Source: Thalassotalea sp. ND16A
GTDB lineage: Bacteria > Pseudomonadota > Gammaproteobacteria > Enterobacterales > Alteromonadaceae
NCBI RefSeq assembly: GCF_000764205.1
Contig: NZ_JQDZ01000053.1
Location: 1 to 64,000, forward strand
Reading direction: 5' to 3'
Length of the DNA stretch: 64,000 nt
A program made the position numbers and the translations under genes. Below the pieces are notes generated by a model. The model was not told the origin of the DNA and did not search any database. It saw only the letters and a list, made by a program, of their open reading frames with translations. This document shows, in pieces, positions 33,617 to 42,195 of the stretch (its first letter is position 1; the number at the start of each line of letters is the position of its first letter).

Positions 33617-34039
33617 TCCATTACATTCTACTGCTCTGCAAGTAGAATAACTCCATTAAATTAACAACATTAATTAAAGGCGAAAAAGCACACAAATCCG
33701 TGGCACTTAATTCACCAACAAACAACTTTAAGCCCAATTAAAATGGGCTTTTAATAGAAAGGTCGTTAACTGTTCGAACGAGTCTTTTTATTGTTATTTT
33801 TTAGTTAAACTGTATATCTGTTAATGACTGGTATAACCAGCTTACAGATATATTGCAATATAACACAAAATCAAACATTTAGAAAAGAGCTCCTCACGAA
33901 TTTTTCTCGATTGAAATATTAATTTTTTGTTATGAATTTTCTATGTTAAAAACTTTAATATTAGGTTAAAGCCCTCTCCAATTTTAGCTCCCAACACGCC
34001 AACCATTTTTTAATTTTGGAGACGATAATTGTTTGTTTT
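33617..34039. other. Non-coding upstream region of the surface-protein operon
   Basis: About 420 bp with no gene, AT-rich. Contains CACAAATCC (33691-33699), also found upstream of the microcin-like gene (3398-3406) and of the third C-X8-C peptide gene (2206-2214). It includes the promoter for the operon that begins at 33616, but the site itself is not clear. Confidence 0.4.
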
Positions 34040-34298
34040 GGTTGGCGAGAATTGATGATTTTGGTTGGCGGGAATTCATTCTCGCGTGATTACCGCAGGT
34101 AAGTTTTTTTACCGCGCTGAGGTATAACGCGAGGTTGGAAACCCAGCCAACCGGGTTAGTTTTGGTTTTGGTTTTGGTTTTGGTTTTGGGGCGATTAGAC
34201 AAAAAAAGGAGCCGAAGCTCCTTTTTTATAACGCGAAATTAACCTTGGTTTAGGTTACCGCGTTGCGGTAATTATGCGAGGTTGAAACCCCGCCAACC
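34040..34298 (+). repeat. Family R copies with a (GGTTTT)n tract between them
   Basis: A short left arm (34040-34048), a variant copy (34063-34152, with GATTACCGCAGGTAAG in the middle and the flawed inner hairpin ACCGCGCTGAGGT), five GGTTTT units (about 34153-34190), and a right-half copy ending at 34298. All are in the common orientation. The position is downstream of the M13 peptidase gene. Confidence 0.85.
34201..34227. terminator. Bidirectional intrinsic terminator downstream of the M13 peptidase
   Basis: AAAAAAAGGAGC, loop CGAA, GCTCCTTTTTT: a perfect stem with A tract and T tract, so it works in either direction. It lies about 190 bp past the peptidase stop codon (34411) on the minus strand. 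Confidence 0.9.
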
Positions 34299-34410
34299 TA
34301 TTACGCGTTTGCTCTTGGTTATGCGGCGATTTGAATCGCCAACCGGGTTACCAGATTTTTACGCGTTTGCTCTTGGATTATGCGGCGATACTTGATCGCC
34401 GCCTTCTTGA
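34299..34410 (-). repeat. Duplicated tail of the M13 peptidase gene, about 63-bp units
   Basis: The 18 bp at the very end of the peptidase gene (34411-34428) recur exactly at 34348-34365. The adjoining TTTGCTCTTGG / TGCGGCGAT block occurs at about 34307-34339 and 34366-34400. The gene end has thus been copied about twice beyond its own stop, at a 63-bp spacing, with divergence. Confidence 0.75.
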
Positions 34411-36477
34411 TTACCAGATTTTTACGCGTTTTTCCGGGGCGATGTACATTTTGTCGCCTTCTTTGATGCCGTAGGCTTCATAGAACTCGTTCATGTTTGA
34501 TAATGAACCTAATGCGCGGAAGTGACCTGGCGAATGTGAGTCAGTGGCAATGCGTTCGCGTTGCGCTTTCTCGGTGTGCTTTTGACGCCAGATTTGCGCG
34601 TAACCCATGAAGAAGCGTTGATCACCGGTTAAGCCATCAATTACTGGCGCTTCGGCACCGTTAAGTGAGTTTTGGTAAGCGCGGTAAGCAATGGTTAAAC
34701 CCGATAAATCACCGATGTTCTCACCTAAAGTTAACTCACCATTGATCTGTGCATCGCCAAACATTGAGTAACCATTGTATTGCTCAACCAGTTGCGACGA
34801 ACGCTTTTTAAATTCAGCCAAGTCTTGCTCAGTCCACCAGTTTTTCATGTTACCTTCGGCATCGTACTTGCTGCCCTGGTCATCAAAACCGTGACCCATT
34901 TCATGGCCAATAACGGCGCCAATACCACCGTAGTTTACCGCTTCGTCAGCTTCTAAGTTGAAGAATGGCGGTTGTAAAATAGCGGCGGGAAATACAATTT
35001 CGTTTACCGTTGGATTGTAGTAAGCATTAACCGTTTGTGGTGTCATGCCCCATTCCCACGTGTGAATTGGACCACCTAACTTGGCAACGCCTTTGGCAAA
35101 ACCGTCAGCGTCGGCACTGATCAAGTTGGCAATGAGATCATCGGCAGAAATTTCAATTGCCGAGTAATCTTCCCAGCGGTCCGGGTAACCAATTTTAGGC
35201 GTAAACGCGGCTAATTTTACCCGTGCTGCTTTTTTGGTGTCGCCTGACATCCATTCTAGCGCATCAATTGACTCGCCGTAGGCGCTACGTAAATTTTCAA
35301 CCAGCGTCGTCATCCGGCCTTTCGCTTCAGTAGGGAAATGACGTTTAACATACACTTTACCAATAACTTCACCCAAGTTGCCGTTAACTAAGCTTACACC
35401 ACGTTTCCAGCGAGGTTTTTGCTCTTGCTGGCCGTTAATGGTTTTTCCGTAGAAATCAAAACTTTGAGCGGCAATATCTTCACTTAAATTAGAAGCAAAA
35501 CCACCAATAACTTGCCAGTTAAGGAAAGTTTTCCAGGTAGCCATGTCGGTATTGGCAACAATGTCACCAAAACCAGCAACGAAATCGGGTTGGTTAAGGA
35601 TGATATTTTGCTGGTCACTAACGCCTAACGTTTCTAACCAGACAGTCCAGTTGAAGTTGTTGGTTACGTTCTTTAAATCGCTGGTGGCAAATTTGTTGTA
35701 GCGTTTTTCACTGTCACGGGTTTGTACACGGGTCCAATGCAATTTAGCCATCTTGGTTTCTAGCGCCATGATAGTTTCTGCTGCAGCTTGCGGGTTTTCT
35801 TGACCGGCTAGTTCAAACATTTTAGCGATGTGAGCAACATAGGCCGCGCGCATTTCAACAAAACGTTCGTCTTCTTTGAAGTAATAATCTCTGTCGGGAA
35901 GACCTAACCCTGAATGCCATACATGGCCAGCGTAGGTGCTTGAATTTTTCGCATCAACACTGACGTAGTAGTACAACGGAGAATCTAAACCAATTTTTTG
36001 TGCCTTGGCAAAAAACTTGGCTAAGTCATCTTTTGATGCAAGCGCGGCAACTTCCGCTAAAAATGGCTCAATCGGCTTAATACCCAAGGCATTAAGTTTC
36101 TCAGTATCCATAAACGAACTGAATAAATCGGCTACTTTTTGCTCATCGGTGCCAACGGTTAAGTTTTTAGCCGCGGCTAATTCTTCAATAATGGCATTTA
36201 CATCATCGTCTGATTTATCGCGCAAGTCATAGAAAGAACCAATCGATGTTTTGTCAGCAGGTATGGCATTGGCGTCTAACCAACCGCCATTGATGTGCAT
36301 GTAAAAATCGTCTTGTGGACGAATTTCAGTGTTCATATTAGCGCGTTCGATGCCTGAGGCTAATACAGTTTTTTGTGTTTCTACCGCTGCAGATGACTCT
36401 GTAGTGGTAGCCGAATCATTACAACCGGCTAATAAAAGTAGAGACGAGCATACAACGCCCGTTAATAAAGATTTCAT
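34411..36477 (-). CDS. M13-family zinc metallopeptidase (PepO/neprilysin type), lipoprotein
   Basis: A 688-residue protein. A signal peptide with lipobox (L-L-L-A-G-C, Cys19) predicts attachment to a membrane facing the periplasm. Zinc motif H-E-M-G-H at 525-529, third ligand in G-E-N-I-G-D (Glu586), and the substrate-binding N-A-Y-Y at 484-487; the length fits the M13 family. These enzymes cut short peptides outside the cytoplasm. It is monocistronic: repeat-rich gaps on both sides and a strong terminator at 34201. No missing catalytic residue. Confidence 0.92.
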   Translation of the reverse strand: MKSLLTGVVCSSLLLLAGCNDSATTTESSAAVETQKTVLASGIERANMNTEIRPQDDFYMHINGGWLDANAIPADKTSIGSFYDLRDKSDDDVNAIIEELAAAKNLTVGTDEQKVADLFSSFMDTEKLNALGIKPIEPFLAEVAALASKDDLAKFFAKAQKIGLDSPLYYYVSVDAKNSSTYAGHVWHSGLGLPDRDYYFKEDERFVEMRAAYVAHIAKMFELAGQENPQAAAETIMALETKMAKLHWTRVQTRDSEKRYNKFATSDLKNVTNNFNWTVWLETLGVSDQQNIILNQPDFVAGFGDIVANTDMATWKTFLNWQVIGGFASNLSEDIAAQSFDFYGKTINGQQEQKPRWKRGVSLVNGNLGEVIGKVYVKRHFPTEAKGRMTTLVENLRSAYGESIDALEWMSGDTKKAARVKLAAFTPKIGYPDRWEDYSAIEISADDLIANLISADADGFAKGVAKLGGPIHTWEWGMTPQTVNAYYNPTVNEIVFPAAILQPPFFNLEADEAVNYGGIGAVIGHEMGHGFDDQGSKYDAEGNMKNWWTEQDLAEFKKRSSQLVEQYNGYSMFGDAQINGELTLGENIGDLSGLTIAYRAYQNSLNGAEAPVIDGLTGDQRFFMGYAQIWRQKHTEKAQRERIATDSHSPGHFRALGSLSNMNEFYEAYGIKEGDKMYIAPEKRVKIW

Positions 36478-36674
36478 AGATTTTTCCTGAAATTAAACCG
36501 CTGCATGTGCTGCGAGACGATTTACCTTGATATTATTTTAATACTATTTGGGTATTTTTCGCATTTGATAGTACGGGGATTTAAAAGCAAGATCTAGTCA
36601 TAACAAGCAAGATTCATGTTTTGTTACATGTTGATGAGAAACTATACGTAAAGAATTATTGGCGAAAAAGTGAA

Positions 36675-36948
36675 TAGCTACGGGCAATGGAAAGAAAGCT
36701 TCGGGCTACGAGCAGCGTGCTTGATAAAATCAGGAGTGGTATTAATGAACTGAAGGCAGCGGGCAGTGAAAAGAAAGCTACGGGCAGCATGTTTGATAAA
36801 ACCGGAACAGTGTAAATTAAATTGGAAGCAGCGGACAGCATGTTTGACCATACCGCCAAGGCTGCATTGATTTAATTGTTAGAATTATAAAGATTCTTAT
36901 GATTTTCCACGGGCTGCCCGCAGCTATTCGCCCGTAGCCAGTAGCTTT
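36675..36948. mobile_element. Heptad-bounded element H1 (GCTACGR type)
   Basis: The left side holds four or five short arrays of 7-bp units, each beginning GC (GCTACGG, GCTTCGG, GCTACGA, GCAGCGG) and ending GCAGC or GCAGT, separated by AGCATGTTTGATAAAA-like DNA. The right side (36909-36948) is the inverse arrangement. No gene inside. It fills most of the gap between the peptidase gene and cysC; the remaining 36478-36674 is AT-rich without a gene. Confidence 0.75.
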
Positions 36949-36965
36949 ATTTTTTGCGAAAAAAA

Positions 36966-36988
36966 AGACGCCAGGCGGCGTCCAAAAA
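36966..36988 (-). terminator. Terminator downstream of cysC
   Basis: The stem GACGCC / GGCGTC with loop AGGC is followed on the minus strand by TTTTTT. It lies about 180 bp past the cysC stop codon. Confidence 0.75.
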
Positions 36989-37168
36989 CCTTTTTCGAAA
37001 TGTGCGAGCATTTGAAATTTCAAGTTTGAATGGGGGTTCAAACTTATAGTTAACAAAGCACATATTAGGCCAACTTTATTTAGCCTGACTTTTCAACAAG
37101 TTAAGGTTCTGTCATTTTCGTAGTGTAAATTAGTTCGACAAAAGTTATGGTTGTCGGCACTTTGCCCG

Positions 37169-37768
37169 TTAATTGATATAACCGTTTTGCTGTAGATAAT
37201 TGACGATTTGCAGCGCACATTGCTCAATGCTGAGATCTGCAGTTTGCACATGGATCTCAGGGGTTTGCGGAATGTCGTAAGCCGAATCAATACCGGTAAA
37301 ATCTTTTATTTCGCCAGCACGAGCCATTTTGTACAAACCTTTTGGGTCGCGTTGCTCACAAATTTCAATTGGGGTGTCGATGAATACTTCGATAAACTCC
37401 CCCTGCTCCAGCATCTCTCTGGCCATATCCCGGTCCGATTGAAACGGCGAAATAAATGCGGTGCTACAAATTAAGCCTGAGTCGACAAACAATTTACCTA
37501 CTTGGCTAATGCGGCGAATATTTTCCACTCGGTCTTCGTCTGAAAAACCTAAATCGCCATTTAAGCCATGGCGTACATTGTCACCGTCGAGCAGGTAGGT
37601 GTGGCATTTGCGTTGAAACAAAAGATCATCGACGGCATTGGCCACGGTAGATTTTCCTGAGCCGCTTAAGCCGGTGTACCAAAGTAAACAAGGCTTTTGC
37701 CCTTTTAAATCGGCTCTTTCAGTTTTGGTTACTTGATGAGCATGCCAAACGGTGTTTTCTGTTTTCAT
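37169..37768 (-). CDS. cysC: Adenylylsulfate (APS) kinase
   Basis: About 199 residues from the ATG at 37768 (AAGGAC just upstream; an in-frame start 33 bases earlier lies inside the heptad repeat and is unlikely). Walker A G-L-S-G-S-G-K-S near residue 35, then D-G-D-N-V-R-H-G-L-N-G-D-L-G-F-S and the I-S-P-F motif, all typical of CysC. It phosphorylates APS to PAPS with ATP, after CysDN have made APS. The ribosome site can fold into an AGTCC-TTC-GGACT hairpin. A heptad element begins 20 bp upstream of the start. Confidence 0.95.
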   Translation of the reverse strand: MKTENTVWHAHQVTKTERADLKGQKPCLLWYTGLSGSGKSTVANAVDDLLFQRKCHTYLLDGDNVRHGLNGDLGFSDEDRVENIRRISQVGKLFVDSGLICSTAFISPFQSDRDMAREMLEQGEFIEVFIDTPIEICEQRDPKGLYKMARAGEIKDFTGIDSAYDIPQTPEIHVQTADLSIEQCALQIVNYLQQNGYIN

Positions 37769-37787
37769 AAGAGTCCTTCGGACTGAA

Positions 37788-38287
37788 GATACGAGGTACA
37801 AGGTACAAGGTACAAGCAGTCATTTGTATAATTATAAATTGGTATTATTTTTTAACGAGAGGCTTAATTTTTGAATTAAAGCGCCTAACATCTTTGTTAT
37901 TAGTTCATTTTCTACTAGGTAAACATCAGCCAATTTTGGGGCTAAGTAATTTATATCTTTTGCAATCATCAATTGTGTAGTCAACTCACCCGCAGACCCT
38001 TTGGCAATACTGACAAATCTAATTTTCTCTTTTAAAGAAGATCTCTCAAACCCTTCAGCAATATTACTTGGCACTGATAATGCGGAACGGGTTATTTGGT
38101 CTTTAAAGCCATAATCACGATTATGACTAAATTCTTTATAAATATCGACACAGAGTTGATAACTCTTTTGCCAAACTTCTAGCTCTTTAAAATGCATTCA
38201 ACAATCCTTGTTTAATACTTATTCAAACACTATATTATAGCGCTAAAACAATGTAACAAAAATTTAAACCCATCTACCTGTACCTTA
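37788..38287. mobile_element. Heptad-bounded element K1 carrying a four-helix-bundle gene
   Basis: The left end (37788-37822) is GATACGA followed by three GGTACAA units and GCAGTCA. The right end (about 38273-38287) has inverted TGTACC units, shorter than in other copies and abutting K2. Between them lies one gene on the minus strand (37832-38197). After the left GCAGT, the sequence ATTTGTATAATTATAAATTGG resembles the left interior of K4. This is the only gene-bearing copy seen, and possibly the full-length form. Confidence 0.7.
37832..38197 (-). CDS. Four-helix-bundle protein (23S rRNA intervening-sequence / S23, Avd-like family)
   Basis: A 121-residue, all-helical protein with the family signature F-K-E-L-E-V-W-Q-K-S-Y near the start, then Y-G-F-K-D-Q-I-T-R-S-A-L-S-V-P-S-N-I-A-E-G-F-E-R and a G-S-A-G-E-L-T-T-Q-L motif. 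The family is found as ORFs in 23S rRNA intervening sequences, and as the accessory protein Avd of diversity-generating retroelements, where it binds reverse transcriptase and nucleic acid. No reverse transcriptase is nearby. It is the only gene inside a heptad-bounded element, so a role in copying or maintaining such elements is an inference. Confidence 0.85.
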   Translation of the reverse strand: MHFKELEVWQKSYQLCVDIYKEFSHNRDYGFKDQITRSALSVPSNIAEGFERSSLKEKIRFVSIAKGSAGELTTQLMIAKDINYLAPKLADVYLVENELITKMLGALIQKLSLSLKNNTNL

Positions 38288-38295
38288 AAACTGTG

Positions 38296-38536
38296 GGTAC
38301 AAGATACAGGGTACGAGGTACAAGCAGTATGCTGGATGTTACTAGCGATGATATCTTTTGTGATCTCAGACGCTACCCGCAAAAAATAATTAAATTACAC
38401 TTTTCTCATAAGATCAAATACGCTGTTTGTACCTTGTAGCCTAAGCTCTTAATTAGTAGCCCGCACACCCCATAATTTACACTGTTGATATTATTCCAAC
38501 CATACTGCCTGTACCTTGTACCCTGTACCTCGTATC
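38296..38536. mobile_element. Heptad-bounded element K2
   Basis: The left end is GGTACAA, GATACAG, GGTACGA, GGTACAA, GCAGTAT; the right end (38502-38536) is the inverse set with a second inner array (near 38430-38440). Read on the minus strand, its middle matches K4 through AAAGTGTAATTTAATTAT and on to GATATCATCGCTAGTAAC. K2 and K4 are therefore the same element in opposite orientation. Its right end is 6 bp from the stop of the permease gene (38543). Confidence 0.82.
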
Positions 38537-38542
38537 CGGCTC

Positions 38543-40273
38543 TTAAAACGGAAATACGAGAGGGATCATATACAGCACCACGGCACTGTAGGTTATTGAT
38601 ACTGGTACACCAACTTTGACAAAATCTTTCAAGCGATAGTTACCGGCGTTAAACACCATAACGTTGGTTTGATAACCATAGGGACTGATAAAGCTACCAC
38701 TGGCGCCAAACGCTACCGCCATAATAAAGGGTAATGGGTTCGCCTCTAAACCTATCGCAATATTATAGGCGATAGGAAAAACTAATGCCGCGGCGGCATT
38801 GTTGGTGATCACCTCAGTCAGTATCAAGGTGATAATGAACACCGCAACAAAGGCGATCATCACGCTTTTATCTTGCAAGAAACTATGCACCAAATCGGCG
38901 ATTACCAGCGATATGCCGGTGCTTTCTAACGCCGTGGCCAAGGTTAAAGCACTGACCACAATTAACCAGATTTCTAACGGGAAACGGCGTTTGATTTCAT
39001 TGATCGACAAACAGTTAAAGGCAAATAAGGCGGCCATGTAAAACATTAAGCATTTTAATAACGCGACTTCAAAAAACACCGACGAACCAATGGCGGCGAG
39101 AAAGCCGATAAGGGTGAATTTGTCGCGCCAGCCGGAAAGCATATCTTCCGGCTCAACCCCGGTTAAGATAAAGAAATTTTTGGTTAAGTTAGTCCGGCTA
39201 ACAAAGTCATTACCAACCGCTAATACCAGAAAATCCCCCGACTGGATCACCAAATCACCGAGTTTACCCGACAAGGTAGAACCTTCGCGTCTAATGGCAA
39301 CCACGGCAGCGTCAAAACGCGCCCGAAAGCCGGCTTTCTTTAACGTTAAACCGATAATGGCAGAGCCCGGTTTGATCAACACTTCGGTTAAGTTGTCGCG
39401 TAACAAGCCGTCTTGCTCGGCAAACAATTGCAAGCCGTCAAACTGTTGCAGCACAAATACTTTTGAAATATCGCCGGTAAAAATAAGCTTGTCACCCGGC
39501 TGAATGTATTCTTCTGGCGTTACCGGTGAAATTAAATGGCCATGACGGATTATTTCAATAAGAAATAATGAGTCCATCGAACGTAAGCCATTTTCTTCAA
39601 TGGAACTGCCAATCAACTTAGAGTCGCCAGTCACTTCCGCTTCAACGAAATAATGCTTGTCATCTTTCGGGTCGGCCTCCGTTTTCGGCAAGGTACGAAT
39701 ACGAATAAACAACACCAATAAACAGGCGCCCATTGCCGCTAAACCGACCAGGGTAAAATCAAAAAATTTTAAACTCGGCAGGCCGCGCTCAATCAACATA
39801 GAGTTAACAATAAGGTTGGTTGAGGTGCCGACCAGCGTTAATGTACCGCCTAATATTGCCGCGTAAGACAGGGGTAAGAGTAATCGGCCGGGGTTAATAA
39901 ATTTATTATTTTTTATCGGTGATATTAAGGTTGCCACCACAGCGGTATTATTTAAAATTGCCGAGGCAAATGCGGTGGTTAGTAAGGTTCTCAGATAAGA
40001 GCGAAGCGGAGATTTATTGATTAACTTACTGGCCAAAACCCGTAAAAAGCTGGTGCGTTCAAAGGCAAACGAGCAATTGATTAATAGAATTAACGTTAAT
40101 AATCCCGGGTTAATGGCGTTATCGAAGATTTGCTCGGTGGAGACAAAAGATAACACCAAACATGCCATGGTCGCAGCCGCAAAGACACGTTCCGGGCTAT
40201 GTTGGTACTTCACCAATCCGACTAAGGTGCCGGCAAATATTGCTAGCATCAACCATTGATCAATGTTGAGCAT
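38543..40273 (-). CDS. SLC13-family permease with two TrkA-C domains, probable sulfate transporter
   Basis: A 576-residue inner-membrane protein. Two transport bundles, each with a family signature (G-T-S-T-N-L-I-V-N near residue 150 and I-T-N-N-A-A-A-A near 490), enclose two regulatory TrkA-C (RCK-C) domains in the centre (about 208-270 and 290-355). This order (SLC13 half, RCK-C pair, SLC13 half) is that of the divalent-anion transporters placed with cysN, cysD and cysC in marine gammaproteobacteria. Sulfate is the inferred substrate from context. It is separated from cysN and cysC by repeat elements, so co-transcription is uncertain. Confidence 0.85.
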   Translation of the reverse strand: MLNIDQWLMLAIFAGTLVGLVKYQHSPERVFAAATMACLVLSFVSTEQIFDNAINPGLLTLILLINCSFAFERTSFLRVLASKLINKSPLRSYLRTLLTTAFASAILNNTAVVATLISPIKNNKFINPGRLLLPLSYAAILGGTLTLVGTSTNLIVNSMLIERGLPSLKFFDFTLVGLAAMGACLLVLFIRIRTLPKTEADPKDDKHYFVEAEVTGDSKLIGSSIEENGLRSMDSLFLIEIIRHGHLISPVTPEEYIQPGDKLIFTGDISKVFVLQQFDGLQLFAEQDGLLRDNLTEVLIKPGSAIIGLTLKKAGFRARFDAAVVAIRREGSTLSGKLGDLVIQSGDFLVLAVGNDFVSRTNLTKNFFILTGVEPEDMLSGWRDKFTLIGFLAAIGSSVFFEVALLKCLMFYMAALFAFNCLSINEIKRRFPLEIWLIVVSALTLATALESTGISLVIADLVHSFLQDKSVMIAFVAVFIITLILTEVITNNAAAALVFPIAYNIAIGLEANPLPFIMAVAFGASGSFISPYGYQTNVMVFNAGNYRLKDFVKVGVPVSITYSAVVLYMIPLVFPF

Positions 40274-40304
40274 TGAGGGCCTTTTCTTGTGCTATAAGCA
40301 TCGT

Positions 40305-40606
40305 GCTACGAGCTACGGGCAGACAGTATTAACCTGCAGCAATTCTTACGTTAATATACGTTTGTTGGTGCATTAAACTGGTGGCTCGTTGCTAAAAGCT
40401 TGTCGCTGATAACTTTTTATCATTATTTTATAAACATATACCAAGCTATTTTTTCTAGCAAGGAAGGATTAAAAAAAGTCGGGCATTCCCGACTTTTTAG
40501 TTAGCGCTAGCATTTAAGCCACAAGCTGAGGTGGTAAAATCCAATTATCCAGATTGCTTCAACCGTTCAGCCCGTAGCTCGTAGCTTCTTTTAGCCCGTA
40601 GCTATT
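40305..40606. mobile_element. Heptad-bounded element H2 (GCTACGR type)
   Basis: The left end is GCTACGA, GCTACGG, GCAGACA (40305-40325). The right end (40567-40606) has inverted CCGTAGC / TCGTAGC units and reaches within 6 bp of the cysN stop. The interior holds an intrinsic terminator (40471-40498) but no gene. Confidence 0.7.
40471..40498. terminator. Intrinsic terminator downstream of cysN
   Basis: AAAAAAAGTCGGG, loop CATT, CCCGACTTTTT: a perfect stem flanked by A and T tracts, functional in both directions. It lies 114 bp past the cysN stop. Confidence 0.9.
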
Positions 40607-40611
40607 GCGCT

Positions 40612-42024
40612 TTAAACCGTTTTACAGTTCCACTCAGGGAAGTTTTTACGAATAAAGGCATTCAGCTCAACTTCGGTTGCGCTGTATTGTCTTAACTCTT
40701 CTACAATATTTTCACCGTCGACTTGAGTTTTGGTGATCATACCGGCGCCCACAGTAATGTTGGTTAAACGGTCGATAATGACAAAAGAGCCCGTGCCTTC
40801 AACACTTTGATAGCCATCGACAACCACAGGGTTGGTGGTGGCAATATTACAAGATGCAATTTCGTTCAGCTTCATCTCGTCTTCTTGCACATGCTCTAAA
40901 GTATTCACATCTACCCGGTAATTGATGTTTTCAATACGAGCATAGGTATTTTTGCTACCTATTTTAAGCTCGTATTCTTTACCCGGTTGTAGCGCGGCTT
41001 CACTCATCCACACGATAGAGGCTTCAAATTTGTCGGTAACCGTTGCCAATTTATTGGAGCGAACGATTACGTCGCCACGAGAAACATCAATTTCATCGTT
41101 AAGGGTTAAGGTCACCGCCTGGCCAACAAACGCGGATTCTAACTCACCATCGGCGGTTACAATGCTTTTCACTGAAGAGGTTTTACCCGAAGGTAACGCG
41201 GTGATCACATCACCAATATTGATTACGCCGCCAGCAACGGTGCCACAAAAACCGCGAAAATCGAGGTTTGGACGAGTTACGTATTGCACTGGAAAACGAA
41301 AGTCTTCTAAATTCTTGTCATCATCAATCTTAACCGTATCCAATAGGGCCATTAAGGTGGCACCTGGGTACCATTCCATCGCTTCCGACTTGTTTACTAC
41401 GTTGTCACCTTTTAACGCTGAAATTGGCACGAAACGTACGTCTGGGATGTTCAACTCATTAGCAAATGTACGATAATCTTCTTTAATCTTACGGTATTCG
41501 TCTTGACTGAAATCGACTAAATCCATTTTGTTTACCGCAACAATTACGTGCTTGATACCAAGTAATGAAGCAATGTAACTGTGACGTTTGGTTTGAGTTT
41601 GTACGCCGTATCGGGCATCGATCATCACGATGGCCAAATCACAATTTGATGCACCTGTGGCCATGTTACGAGTGTATTGCTCGTGACCTGGACAATCCGC
41701 AATAATGAATTTGCGTTTTTCGGTAGCAAAATAACGGTAGGCGACATCAATTGTGATGCCTTGCTCACGTTCCGATTGCAAACCATCAACCAGTAGCGCT
41801 AAATCGAACTCTTCGTTGGTGGTATTGAATTTTTTTGAATCGTTTTTGATCGCATCTAAATGATCTTCAAAAATTAATTTTGAGTCATGCAGCAAGCGAC
41901 CAATTAAGGTAGATTTACCGTCATCAACATTGCCGCAGGTTAAAAAGCGCAGCATATCTTTGTTTTCATGTACTTTTAGATATTCTTCAATATCGTTTTC
42001 TAGTAAAGCTTGTTCTGTACTCAT
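40612..42024 (-). CDS. cysN: Sulfate adenylyltransferase large (GTPase) subunit
   Basis: A 470-residue protein, close to the 475 of E. coli. GTP-binding motifs: G-N-V-D-D-G-K-S at 31-38 (P-loop), D-C-P-G-H-E-Q-Y (G3) and V-N-K-M-D-L-V-D (G4). The C-terminal beta-barrel domains are as in EF-Tu-like GTPases. With CysD it makes APS from sulfate and ATP, driven by GTP hydrolysis. In most relatives it follows cysD closely; here 171 bp, mostly element K3, separate the two. Confidence 0.96.
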   Translation of the reverse strand: MSTEQALLENDIEEYLKVHENKDMLRFLTCGNVDDGKSTLIGRLLHDSKLIFEDHLDAIKNDSKKFNTTNEEFDLALLVDGLQSEREQGITIDVAYRYFATEKRKFIIADCPGHEQYTRNMATGASNCDLAIVMIDARYGVQTQTKRHSYIASLLGIKHVIVAVNKMDLVDFSQDEYRKIKEDYRTFANELNIPDVRFVPISALKGDNVVNKSEAMEWYPGATLMALLDTVKIDDDKNLEDFRFPVQYVTRPNLDFRGFCGTVAGGVINIGDVITALPSGKTSSVKSIVTADGELESAFVGQAVTLTLNDEIDVSRGDVIVRSNKLATVTDKFEASIVWMSEAALQPGKEYELKIGSKNTYARIENINYRVDVNTLEHVQEDEMKLNEIASCNIATTNPVVVDGYQSVEGTGSFVIIDRLTNITVGAGMITKTQVDGENIVEELRQYSATEVELNAFIRKNFPEWNCKTV

Positions 42025-42060
42025 GGGTGCTTCCTATCATAATAGAGATACAGATTAAAA

Positions 42061-42191
42061 GGTACGAGGTACAAGGTACAAGGTACAAGTTGTTTGTGTA
42101 TCTATCTGCTATTACGTAAATTATCTATTAATTATTACCATTATATTTTAAGCCGCGAGGTGCATGTACCTTGTACCTTGTACCTCGTACC
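42061..42191. mobile_element. Heptad-bounded element K3 between cysD and cysN
   Basis: 131 bp. The left end is GGTACGA plus three GGTACAA (42061-42088) and the right end is the inverse, giving terminal inverted repeats of about 27 bp with one difference. No gene inside. It ends 4 bp from the cysD stop codon and begins 36 bp upstream of the cysN start. Confidence 0.85.
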
Positions 42192-42195
42192 TAAA

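Noticed and set aside
36656-36859. Small minus-strand frames across H1 (36656-36859, 36817-37056)
   Set aside because: Made of translated heptad units and flanks; no ribosome site or recognisable domain.
37169-38287. Diversity-generating retroelement around the Avd-like gene
   Set aside because: No reverse transcriptase, template repeat or variable target gene is visible near the four-helix-bundle gene.
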